The notes beneath the pieces were generated by a model, which saw only the letters and a list, made by a program, of their open reading frames with translations, did no database searches and had not been told where the DNA came from. Of a stretch of DNA of 64,000 nt, positions 33,566 to 42,939 are shown in pieces (positions within the stretch are counted from its first letter, which is position 1; each line of letters starts with the position of its first letter). The stretch is from Paraconiothyrium sp. Pb-2020 (Eukaryota > Ascomycota > Dothideomycetes > Pleosporales > Didymosphaeriaceae): contig JAJUBI010000005.1 of NCBI GenBank assembly GCA_022419385.1, forward strand, positions 2,480,001-2,544,000, written 5' to 3'. The position numbers and the translations under genes were made by a program.

Positions 33566-35498
33566 CCCTCCCCTGCAGCAATTTCCTTCTCAATCCCCCC
33601 CTGACGACCGGCCTCGCCCGCCTGTTCAACGCGTTTAACTCGCTATCCCTCCACCTCTCCCACTCCCCCTTCTTCTTCTTCCTCCTGTCAATCTTCTTTT
33701 CCGCTTTTCTCAATGACTTTATCTTATCCCACTGACTAAATATCTTCGCCCAGTGGTGCCACTGCTCACCTTTTTGGCGATCTGAGGTGACCTTGCGGGG
33801 AGGGCGGGGCATGTGTTTGAGGGATGATGTCAGGATATTGATATGTGAAGCGATGGCGGAGAGGTGGTGGGAGATGGTGGAGGGCGTGGGCGTAGAGGAT
33901 CTACTGCCGGGGGAAGAAGGGGAGGGATAGAGGGTGGCGAAGTGGGTAAGGGAGGTACGGAGGGTGGACAGTTCACGGAGTAGGTGGGCTGTGTCGCGTG
34001 TCGGGGGGGAGACGGGCAGTTGAAGATCTGGTTTTGTGGTTGGCGATGGTGATTGCGAGGGGTCCTTTGGATGGCCGGTCAATGTGGGAGAGACTTCAGT
34101 GGTCGTGTTGTGTCCTCCCTTGTAGAAGCGTTCGATCAGGTTTGCTGGTGACTCATACAAGCGGCATTTATCGATAAATGCCAGGCCGCGGGCGTGGCGT
34201 GTGATGTCAGACTTCGGCCCCGTGTCTCCTTTTGCAATTTGGGATGATTCGGTCCAGAATGCCTTGCCCTCGAAAAGCCGTTGCGCGGTTGTGGATACAC
34301 TCGCCACCCATTTCGGCGGTTTCGTTTCGGTGTTATAGTCGAGTTTGACATAAGCTCTTCCGCTTGGATGTGCAATGGTGACAGTACCAGGCATGACCTC
34401 TTCAGGCGCAAGCAGCTGCTCAACAATTGTGCCTGGCATTCGCGCCGCCACTGCTGTCGTGAGAGCTCCTGTCAGCGGTATAGCCGCGTGTGGTTCGTTG
34501 TCAGAGATAAAGCGAACTATGATGTCCATTTGCGAGGTTTTCAAAGTCGCGCCCGACACGATGTTATGCTGTGAACTCTGCGATACGATAGCAATCTTTG
34601 GGATGGTGCGTGGAACCGCCTGCTTGGAGTATGCAATGCCCATGTCTACCGCAGCAGCCCTACGAATGTTCTCGACGAGATCCAATTTGTCCTCTTGCGT
34701 TTTAAGCTCGTGGGGTAAGATGGTACCTGGTACACCGATGTTGTCTGCGCGGACGAATACGACTGGAACTGCGCCGTCCACACAAGTTACTTTGAACCCT
34801 TCTATAACGTCGACACGATTTCCAGTAGGAAACGTTTTGCTAGTGGTGCTGCGAAGGGGATCCTGGAAAGCCAGACTGATCTTAGATCCTTTCCCATTTA
34901 CACCATCGACAACATAGCTGCCTGTCACAGCAGCTTGCCCTCCAACAACAGCAAAGGTGGACTGGACCAGCTGCATCGTATTCGTGTTTCGTATGGTGAT
35001 GGTGATTTCGCCATCTTTCGTGGCGTAAATATCGGACGGGAGCAGGCGTGCATTGTATGCGTATGGGCCGATGGCACTGAGCATATTCCCACAGTTGCCT
35101 TCTACATCGATATGTCCATACTTAGTATCCATACTCACAAAGGTGTAGTCTATATGAGGGCTTGCCAATCCATCCTCCTTGGTTGTTTGGTACGGTTCAA
35201 CCAAACAGATCTTGCCCAAGCTCGCCGTGTTCTTGACGAGGCGGTGCAATTGTTGTCCGTATGCCTCCCCCAGTGCAACGCTTTGTAGGACCTGTCGAAA
35301 TAAGCCTTTCCATGTTGCGTGATTGGTAGGTAGGTCCTGCGGTTGTAGGATAACGGCGCGCGAAGTGCCGCCGCGATAATACGCTGCGCGGAGCGCCGTC
35401 TGCTCCGGTGCTGCGGTTGTCCTGGGCGAAGGCTTCGTCGATGGAATGCGCCAGACGGTCTTCTTCAGGCGCAATTGGCGTGGAATCGTCGGTCTCAT
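33540..35498 (-). CDS. PrpF/AcnD-accessory family protein with long basic C-terminal extension
   Basis: Residues about 35-430 are a PrpF (DUF453) fold: RAAYYRGGTSRAVIL at the start, the active-site cysteine region VEGNCGNMLSAIGPYA, then RADNIGVPG, IAIVSQSSQ and GTVTIAHPSGRAYVKLDY. Members isomerise aconitate-type acids (2-methylaconitate in bacteria; an aconitate isomerase serves itaconate synthesis in Ustilago). The substrate here is unknown. The Arg-rich start (MRPTIPRQLRLKKTVWRIPS) looks like a mitochondrial presequence. After about residue 440 comes a 210-residue tail: Ser/Pro linker, a helical stretch (LLRELSTLRTSLTHFATLYP) and a very basic end (KAEKKIDRRKKKKGEWERWR). Ordinary PrpF proteins of about 400 residues lack this. 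It may be a fused gene. The ORF is a single exon of 652 residues. Confidence 0.85.
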   Translation of the reverse strand: MRPTIPRQLRLKKTVWRIPSTKPSPRTTAAPEQTALRAAYYRGGTSRAVILQPQDLPTNHATWKGLFRQVLQSVALGEAYGQQLHRLVKNTASLGKICLVEPYQTTKEDGLASPHIDYTFVSMDTKYGHIDVEGNCGNMLSAIGPYAYNARLLPSDIYATKDGEITITIRNTNTMQLVQSTFAVVGGQAAVTGSYVVDGVNGKGSKISLAFQDPLRSTTSKTFPTGNRVDVIEGFKVTCVDGAVPVVFVRADNIGVPGTILPHELKTQEDKLDLVENIRRAAAVDMGIAYSKQAVPRTIPKIAIVSQSSQHNIVSGATLKTSQMDIIVRFISDNEPHAAIPLTGALTTAVAARMPGTIVEQLLAPEEVMPGTVTIAHPSGRAYVKLDYNTETKPPKWVASVSTTAQRLFEGKAFWTESSQIAKGDTGPKSDITRHARGLAFIDKCRLYESPANLIERFYKGGHNTTTEVSPTLTGHPKDPSQSPSPTTKPDLQLPVSPPTRDTAHLLRELSTLRTSLTHFATLYPSPSSPGSRSSTPTPSTISHHLSAIASHINILTSSLKHMPRPPRKVTSDRQKGEQWHHWAKIFSQWDKIKSLRKAEKKIDRRKKKKGEWERWRDSELNALNRRARPVVRGGLRRKLLQGRDGRQAKWQ

Positions 35499-35714
35499 AA
35501 CGCTCCAGCCATCAGATCAGTACTTGCATGCACCTCAAGGAAATGTCGGAACGCAAGCCGAGGACCGGCGGACCCTGTCACTTGTCGGCCCGCACGTTCC
35601 AACCATCTCAGAACTTTTCCTGAGCTCCCCATCTAACACTCACAACACCCACATCATCTAAGGTCTTCATCGCGCGGTCGCCCTTATTGCTCCATATATC
35701 ACACATTCCTCAAC
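35499..35714. promoter_or_regulatory. Shared 216-bp promoter region, PrpF-family gene / MGE1
   Basis: Divergent start codons 216 bp apart. MGE1 is mitochondrial and the PrpF-family product has a presequence-like N-terminus, so joint control is plausible. No named motif was identified. Confidence 0.45.
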
Positions 35715-36443
35715 ATGCTCCAAAGGACGCTCTTCCGCGCCTCAAGACAGGCAGCCCGCCCCGTCCAGCGCATACAACCCGCCTTTGCCCCCATCACACG
35801 AGCTGCGCCCGCGATACGGTGGTACTCTGATGCCGCGCCCGCAGAGGCAAAGAAAGAGGGCGAAGCTGAAGCTACGAAAGTCGACCCCTCAGCACAATTG
35901 AAGGAGCAGCTGGAGAAGAAGGATAAGGAGGTTGTTGATCTCAAGGTACATTACCACGCCCCACAACCTGTAATTCGCTGATAGACTGATGGATGACGAT
36001 AGGATAAATACCTCCGCTCTATCGCCGACTATCGCAACCTTCAAGAGCGCACAAAGCGCGAAATTCAAGCCGCCAAAGACTTTGCGCTCCAGAAATTCGC
36101 ACGCGACCTCGTCGAGTCCGTCGATAACCTCGACCGGGCACTTACAACCGTGGAACCTTCCAAGTTGACCTCCCCAGACGCAAATTCCGATCTTGTACAA
36201 TTACACGATGGCCTCAAGATGACGGACAGCATCCTGATCTCCACGCTAAAGAAGCACGGCTTGGAGAGGTTCGATCCGAGCGAGCAGAACGAGAAGTTCA
36301 ATCCCAATGTACACGAGGCAGTGTTCCAGACGCCGATGCCGGATAAAGAGGATGGCGTTTGCTTCCACACCCAGCAGAAGGGGTTCCTTCTCAATGGCCG
36401 CGTGTTGAGGGCTGCCAAGGTTGGCGTTGTCAAGAATTCATAG
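35715..36443 (+). CDS. MGE1: Mitochondrial GrpE, nucleotide-exchange factor of Hsp70
   Basis: Releases ADP from mitochondrial Hsp70 during protein import and folding in the matrix. Exons 35715-35945 and 36003-36443 give 223 residues, the family length. The N-terminus is a presequence (MLQRTLFRASRQAARPVQRI). After an acidic linker comes the long dimerising helix across the splice junction, with the conserved block YLRSIADYRNLQERTKREI. The C-terminal beta domain follows: GLERFDPSEQNEKFNPNVHE, FQTPMPDKEDG and FLLNGRVLRAAKVGVVKNS. All expected parts are present. Confidence 0.96.
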
Positions 36444-37044
36444 GCTCACCCATCGCTTCATTGTAGATGGTTTCTAGAGAGCGGACATTGACTGTTCGCT
36501 ATGTGTACGAGTATCTGGATCTGGGAAGGCTCATATGGTTGGACGCACGGCGTTGCGTTATTCATTTACGCGTTACCTCTCGACATGTGTAAATATTCCC
36601 CCCTCTCCTCACATTTCCGAGAAAAGCATCGTGGCGAGGATCGTCACTTGTATTAGCATTGTAATAATCATGAGGAAAGGGTCAGGATGCCGGGCAGTGG
36701 CATTAGATGGTATCAATTGCAATTGTGCCTCTCTCGCTAGTCGGGCTTTGAACCCTTGCTCACTTGGTTTTGCTCTTCCACTTACATGCGTCGAACCGAG
36801 CTTCCGGCGCCGTAGCCATAAACGCCGTCCCATGCTGTGTTGTACAAAGCACATTTCCTGATAGACGGGAGTTCTGACAGAGACGCTTGAGGAAATTCGC
36901 ATCGTCTCGCGTCTGTAGTCTGCCCATATCAAACCGGGCTGCTTCTGGTGAGAACTCGGGCTTCGTCCTCATATTTACGCTTCAGCGTCCAAAGCATTCC
37001 CGCACACCTCCGAGTTTTGGAAAAGGGTGCCTCTTGACCTGCAT
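36444..37044. other. Intergenic between convergent MGE1 and RPB3
   Basis: About 600 bp between two 3' ends. Short frames of about 100 codons on both strands have no similarity that I recognise. It should contain both terminators. Confidence 0.4.
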
Positions 37045-38163
37045 CTACCACCCAGGCGCTCCGCCATATGGTGTGGCGCCGTAAGGAGTAGTACCTCCAG
37101 TGTAAGCATTTCCGCCACCATATCCTGGCGTCGTATAACCGCCGTCATTGCCGTAACCATCGTTACCAAAACCACCGTCCATTGTCGGACTTTGTGCTCC
37201 GTCGAGGCCGGCGTTGGCTTCGTCAACGCCAGTAAGCTCCTTGATTACTGAGGCCAGTTTCTGCTGGAGCACCTTGATACCGTTGTTAACGATGGCGTCT
37301 GGTGAGAGGCCGCCTACAGTTTCTACATCAAAGAAGAAACGCTCTGGGACAGCATCGTAGTTGAACGGTTCGTCTGTCTTCTCGGGACCGCCGTCAAGGT
37401 CGATACGTACTTCGTCTGCAGGCCTATACACGTGAAGTCAGCAGGATGTCTCCAAATCCCTGTATGGGACTCCAACATACCACTCCTTCTTCGGGTCATC
37501 GCCCTCATACCACAGATCTAGGTGATGTAGCTTGTTCGCAGGGTCGTACTCGAAACCTATTGCCGCGCTCGGTGCCCACTTCGCATGTTCCTTCGCGATG
37601 CCCTTCTTCGCTATACACCGCATATCGATTGCCTGCCCCTTCCTCAGCTTGACGATGCAGCTTCCCAGCCCATCTGCGTCCGTGATCACCGGTTGTCCCA
37701 GTTTATCGCTCGGCGGCATACTCTCAATGACCAGATCCCGCGCATAAACCTTCATAACATCATTCCCCGTGCACTGCGCCTTCAGCCTCAGCGTCACCGA
37801 GCAGTTGTCACAGCGAGAGTCCTCGCAGTCGCAGTCTCGGAACTCCACCAACTTATCTACGTCCTCTGCAATCAGTGGTATAAGGCCCAACCGGTGCGCT
37901 ATGAACTCGTCGGCGAGCACGGAGGTATTGTCGATAACTTCTACGGTGTCGATAGCAAGAGTGGGCACCTCGGCGAGCATAACGCGCCGCAGCGAGTTTG
38001 CGGTCTCGAGGTTCCAGTCGCGAACGATAAAATAGGCGCGCTTGTCGTTTGCCTGAGAGGTGTCAGTGGTGTCTATCCTCATCATGGGGACAAAGAAGGA
38101 GATAGGACGCACTTCCAGCATACGGCACGTAGGCTCCTTTGGGCCAAAGTCGTCGATATCCAT
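37045..38163 (-). CDS. RPB3: RNA polymerase II subunit RPB3
   Basis: Assembly-platform subunit of RNA polymerase II, equivalent to one bacterial alpha subunit; pairs with RPB11. Exons 38163-38113, 38052-37481 and 37423-37045 give 333 residues. The alpha motif NSLRRVMLAEVPTLAIDTVE is intact, followed by FIAHRLGLIPL. A zinc site is present as CDCEDSRCDNC. The core continues through AKWAPSAAIGFEYDP and ends with PEKTDEPFNYDAVPERFFFD. The tail is Gly/Tyr/Thr-rich with short repeats (GYGGGNAYTGG, TPYGATPYGG) and probably disordered. Intron 1 (61 nt) joins MLE to ANDKRAYFIV and follows the family pattern xxREANDxxAxF. No other gene lies within 1.9 kb upstream. Confidence 0.95.
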
Positions 38164-40059
38164 GTTGGAGTGTGCGGATACTGGTCGAGCGAGGCACTAG
38201 GCGGGTTTTTGCTGTTGGCGCCGCTGGCGGAGGGTTGGATCGGCCGGTGGAGTAGACGAGAGAGGCGGCGTGTGTACGGTGAGTGGATGCGTTGAGGTAG
38301 AACGCTCTTACCTTAGATTCTTTGATGTTGGGGCGCACGGGCGTATGTGGAGAGCGGCGATATTCCGGATTAGGTCTTAGCGTATCTGACTGAGCCACAG
38401 CAGCATCTGAAGCGCCACATCTCTTGTCACCGCCGTAGTCCCCTGCCCCGGCCGTTCCACCCTCACGTGAGGGATATGTGACCTCGGGAAAGGGGGAGGC
38501 TATGTGAGGGTATCACATGGATTGCACCGAATACGTAGGCAATCACCGCAGGGGCCACGGGTAGGGCTATATACGGTATAAGATAAGCGGCGAGAAGATT
38601 TGCCAGCACAGTATGTACGGTTGATTGTAGGCGCAGTATGATACGGCAGTGCAGAGTGGATAGCTTGCGTACACAGTACTGCAGCATTACTCAGATGTTC
38701 CGATCCCAAGGCATTCTGTATTTGTTTTCTGCTCGGACTTCTGTACACATCTACTGGGTTCCGAAGCCACTCTATAGACATCCGTTTATGGTAGGCTTGG
38801 GTAGATAGAAGACAGCCCAGATTTGACGGATGTGGTTCAGTCGTCTGTGATTAAGTAATTGTGTGGACTAGTGTCTGGACGGCAACGAAGGAAGATAGGA
38901 CATTTACATATTGAGGCCTCTTTCCGGTGCTCTAGATGACACGGTGACCTAGTGCTATCGTGTCGTACAGCCCATTGACGGGACTAGGCATGGTAAGAAA
39001 GATCCAACGTAGCAAGTAAAAGAGTATATCTGGCGGAATCGGATGCCTTTCTTCCGCCGCCCATACCCCGAGACGAAACTCGAGGTGTCTTTGACGTGTT
39101 CTGGATTCGTTAGTAAAAGCCAGGGAAAATGTGCATTGTTGTACATTTGTCGGTAAAGATTGTTGCCGAGACAGGAACCGTGCCGTGTTAGTCAAGGCAG
39201 ACTAATGGCGGACTCAGAAAGATGCAGGGGCAAAGATGCCACAAGGAAAGTCATGATCTTAATTTTCGTCGTCGGTGACTGGCGACGTGTTGTGCTGTGC
39301 AGATAACCGTTACTTCCCTGCGCTTGATCCGCGCGCGACTAGACTATCCTGTACTCTGGTCCACAATGCGGTGCCGCATAAGACCCATACGCCGCCCTAT
39401 AGCAGTTGACTGCCAACATGATGGGCGCCTAGAAGTCTGCTGCATCCTCAACAAGAAATGCCATTCTGATGCCGCGGAATGCAAGGTCCTAGACAGAGAG
39501 ATGAGGGGTGATGAATCAGCCTTGTGTTAAGACATGCTTCCGCGAAACCGCTTTCTTGCCCGATCTGGGGTGCTTGGTGGTCTACTAAGGCGAGCAAGCG
39601 GACATACGGGTCGCGAAGGCACGAAAAGTAGAAATATGTGTGTTCGTTGCAGAAGATATCGTCTCCGAGGCTGAGTCCGGCAGAACGGGCGTGACTATTG
39701 TGCGGCATCAGTCAGCCAGACAGGCTCTCCTCATAGCCGCAGCGAAATCATCAGGTCGAGCATGATTCACTAACGACAGCCGCGCGGTCCGCCGAGCCCC
39801 GGTAGGTCATGTTGGAAAATCACAATGGGGGGCAGTGCAGGTCGAGAATGTGGTGGAAGAGACAAGGAGGTCGGCGGGGCACGAAACGTCACCCTTGGCG
39901 AGCTGCTCCGCCTCTATGGGCAGACGCTTGCGGCAAGAGCGACGGCGACATGCATACTTAAGACATACAACCACCTGAATTTCTCCGTAAACCCCAAAGA
40001 ACCAGCAATATTCCGACACCGCTACTGAGCATTCTGTAGTGCTGCGATCTAATAAAGAT
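38164..40059. other. Intergenic, 1.9 kb, divergent promoters of RPB3 and calcipressin
   Basis: No gene-like frame longer than about 90 codons. No repeat or RNA gene recognised. The region is flanked by two start codons facing outward, so it should hold both promoters. Its length is well above the other divergent gaps in this window (200-350 bp). Confidence 0.4.
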
Positions 40060-40897
40060 ATGGCTACCAGCATACCATCACCGCAGCGGTCGCGCACTTC
40101 CTCACGGTCCAAATCGCCACTTTCGCTGGACCTTTCAGATCTGCCACCACTGGTGAAACCGTCTCCGCCTTCGAACACACTCATAATCACAGTGAGTGCA
40201 GTCGCTGTGCTCAGTCTGAGCATCAAACTAATCAACTACACAGAACCTTGTTGAGCCCGAGATCTTCCACCCGTCGAACCTCGTTCAAATACGCCAAACC
40301 ATCAATAATTACGCATCCATTCACACCTGGGCACCTCTCAAATCTTTTAAGCGCGTCGTAGTGTCTTTCTTCGATGTTGACCCCGCAATTACGATACGGC
40401 AAAAGGTGGACGGCGAGCAGATCATGGGCTGCCGTGTACGGGCATACTTTGGCTTGAACACACCGCTGAACCCGAGCGATCAACATTTGCCCCTTCCGAA
40501 GTCCGACAAGCTATTCTTCATATCGCCACCGCCATCGCCTCCTATGGGCTGGGAAATGCGCAACGAGGATGCGCCAAATCAAATAGTGCATGCGGAGGAC
40601 CTGGCGGAGGCTTTGGCGAAACTACATGCGGACCACCAGGAGCTTCCTTCACCAATGGACGACGAATTCAGCCCTAGTACTAAGAGACGGAGGACCGGCA
40701 GCTCGGCGATCATCTATCATCCTGAAGACCATGGCGACAGCCCGAACCTTCCGGCCATTGCTGTTGAAGACACCACCGCGAGTCCGACGATAATGACACC
40801 AGATGCGATGGAGGGTATAGAAGGCCCGATCTCCATGCAGAAGGCACAAGGGAAGTTCGTCTCCACTTCGAGACCTCCCGTGGAGTTGATGCACTAA
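40060..40897 (+). CDS. RCN1: Calcipressin (regulator of calcineurin)
   Basis: Binds and modulates the Ca2+/calmodulin phosphatase calcineurin. Exons 40060-40191 and 40244-40897 give 261 residues. The first part is Ser/Pro-rich; then an RRM-like fold with NLVEPEIFHPSNLVQIRQTI and SFKRVVVSFFDVDPAITIRQ. The diagnostic element is LPLPKSDKLFFISPPPSPP followed by MGWEMRNED, matching the FLISPPxSPPxGWE motif that carries the regulatory phosphorylated serines. After it comes an acidic helix (HAEDLAEALAKLH) and a probable nuclear basic patch TKRRR. A PxIxIT-like anchor may lie near IYHPED, but this is not certain. Confidence 0.92.
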
Positions 40898-41754
40898 TTT
40901 ACTTGTCTTTCTTCTGTTTCTGTATTATATCCAACGAAAAACCGCGGTGGCAATTGGGCACGGATGGCGTTGGTAGGATATCTTCATATGGGTGAATACC
41001 AGGTTCAATCGCTTTTCTACACATCTTACGGGTAGTTTCAGGTAAACGACTATGGGTACGCACAGGATGCTCGTAACATCACCGCTACATACTTGGAACG
41101 GAACCGGTAAAATGTAACTAGTAATTTCACCTTTGAACGCCTTCTTGTGCCCAGGTGTGAATAAGATCATGTGTTCCGGAGATGGTTTCTCATACATACT
41201 GAATGCTGAGTTCTGTACTATACGCCTTACTGCGCGCCATGTGCAGCGGGCCTTTGCAAACGCGTATACTGATCACTAAAAGTTCCCGTTCCCGGTGCTT
41301 CAGACGTTGTCGACTGACAGTCTCGAAGTTCTGTAGCGGTTCCCTGCACATGTCTCACGTGCACTACGTGCTCTCAGCGCCTCGCTCACTAGACTGCACA
41401 TTAATACAGCCGTGGGCTGGGTATACTGTGAGCCTGCCAAAGCCCGGTAACGTGGATCGACATGCAGCGTCCCCTAGACCCTTGTTTTCATTGATATCGA
41501 TCCGGCAAGGACCAATATGTCTTTCCAAAAGTACACAAGATCTTGTTCGTATCTTCGTAGCGCCCGACAGGGACCGGCTTGGGTCTAGTGCTTCACGTGC
41601 ACAGTGCACGGGCATCACGGCGGAAGGTATCGCCGCGCACAAGCGAGGCTTGGCCCACGGATCTAGCGTTTGGCAAAAGTTCGCACGTCGCAGCGACTTT
41701 CGACAATCTACTAACGTTGCAGCAACCACCGGTCATCGCGACACCGCCGTCAAG
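40898..41754. other. Intergenic and probable 5' leader of eS6
   Basis: About 850 bp. The frame of the eS6 start codon is open for 552 nt upstream (from 41203), without protein-like motifs. This is probably chance plus leader sequence. Fungal ribosomal-protein genes often have a leader intron, but I cannot place one with confidence. Confidence 0.4.
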
Positions 41755-42612
41755 ATGAAGCTCAACATCTCGTACCCTAACAATGGCACTCAGAAGCTGA
41801 TCGAGATTGAAGATGAGCGCAAGCTCCGCGTCTTCATGGACCGCCGTATGGGCCACGAGGTCCCCGGTGACAGCGTCGGCGATGAGTTCAAGGGCTACAT
41901 CTTCAGGATCACAGGCGGAAACGACAAGCAGGGCTTCCCGATGAAGCAGGGTGTCATGCACCCGACCCGTGTGCGCCTGCTCCTCTCCGAAGGCCACTCC
42001 TGCTACCGCCCCCGCCGTACCGGCGAGCGCAAGAGGAAGAGTGTCCGTGGCTGCATCGTCGGCATGGACCTGTCCGTCCTCGCCCTCAGCATCGTCAAGA
42101 AGGGCGATGCTGACATCCCCGGTGTCACTGACGTTGTCCACCCTAAGCGCCTCGGTCCCAAGCGTGCCACCAAGCTCCGCCGCTTCTTTGGTCTCAGCAA
42201 GGATGATGATGTGAGTCCGCTCATAGCTTCATCGCCAATCCTCTACCTATCCGTAGAGGGTTGAGTCTGAGGAATGAATGTTGACGAGATTTGTAGGTCC
42301 GTAAGTTCGTCATCCGCCGCGAGGTCCAGCCCAAGAAGGAGGGCGCGAAGCCCTACACCAAGGCACCCAAGATCCAGCGTCTGGTCACTCCTCAGCGCCT
42401 TCAGCACAAGCGCCACCGCATCGCACTCAAGCGCCGCCGCGCAGAGGCCTCCAAGGACGCCGCCGTAAGTTCCAATATGACACTTCAATAGCATGCAGAG
42501 TTGACATAAAACGCAGAACGAGTACGCCCAGATCCTTCACAAGCGCATCACCGAGGCCAAGTCCGCCCATGATGAGGCCAAGAAGAGGAGGGCTTCCTCC
42601 ATGAGGCACTAG
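41755..42612 (+). CDS. RPS6: 40S ribosomal protein eS6
   Basis: Small-subunit ribosomal protein and classic target of TOR-pathway S6 kinases. Exons 41755-42210, 42297-42464 and 42517-42612 give 239 residues. The start MKLNISYPNNGTQKLIEIED is diagnostic; then RMGHEVPGDSVGDEFKGYIF, GGNDKQGFPMKQGV and SYRPRRTGERKRKSVRGCIV-like sequence (CYRPRRTGERKRKSVRGCIV here). The C-terminal helix ends AKKRRASSMRH: the RRxSS phosphorylation site is present but only the short fungal version, with nothing after it. Codon use is strongly biased to C-ending codons, as expected for a highly expressed gene. A longer in-frame start upstream is unlikely. Confidence 0.97.
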
Positions 42613-42939
42613 ATTATGTCTATGAGTACATGAGTTCTGGGATGATCTTTTGGCGTCGGCTCAAAAACGTGGTGTGGGTTCTCATCTGAATGAAAGCTTC
42701 GGATTTCTAGGCATGGGCATAACATACCCGGTACTGCATTTTGTAGCAGTCGGTTTTCAATGAAGCAATTGTATCATCCTGGTCGTGCCTTCATCTTAAA
42801 ACCTCCAGTATATCCATTGGTACGACGATCGTCTCAGAATTCCTTTGACCAGACGTTGATGTCCCTCAGAGGCGCAAACACTAGGATCACCATTCACAAT
42901 TCTAACGAAGCTGATATAATCATCCTCAGACCTTAACCC
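42613..42939. other. Intergenic between convergent eS6 and AMA1-like gene
   Basis: About 330 bp between two 3' ends; nothing coding is visible. It should hold both poly(A) regions. Confidence 0.4.

Noticed and set aside
36780..36860. Possible tRNA because of a GTCGAACC-like box
   Set aside because: No matching A box, no acceptor stem and no cloverleaf around it.
41203..41754. Upstream in-frame extension of eS6
   Set aside because: The 184 codons lack any ribosomal-protein or other similarity, and eS6 homologues all start at MKLN.
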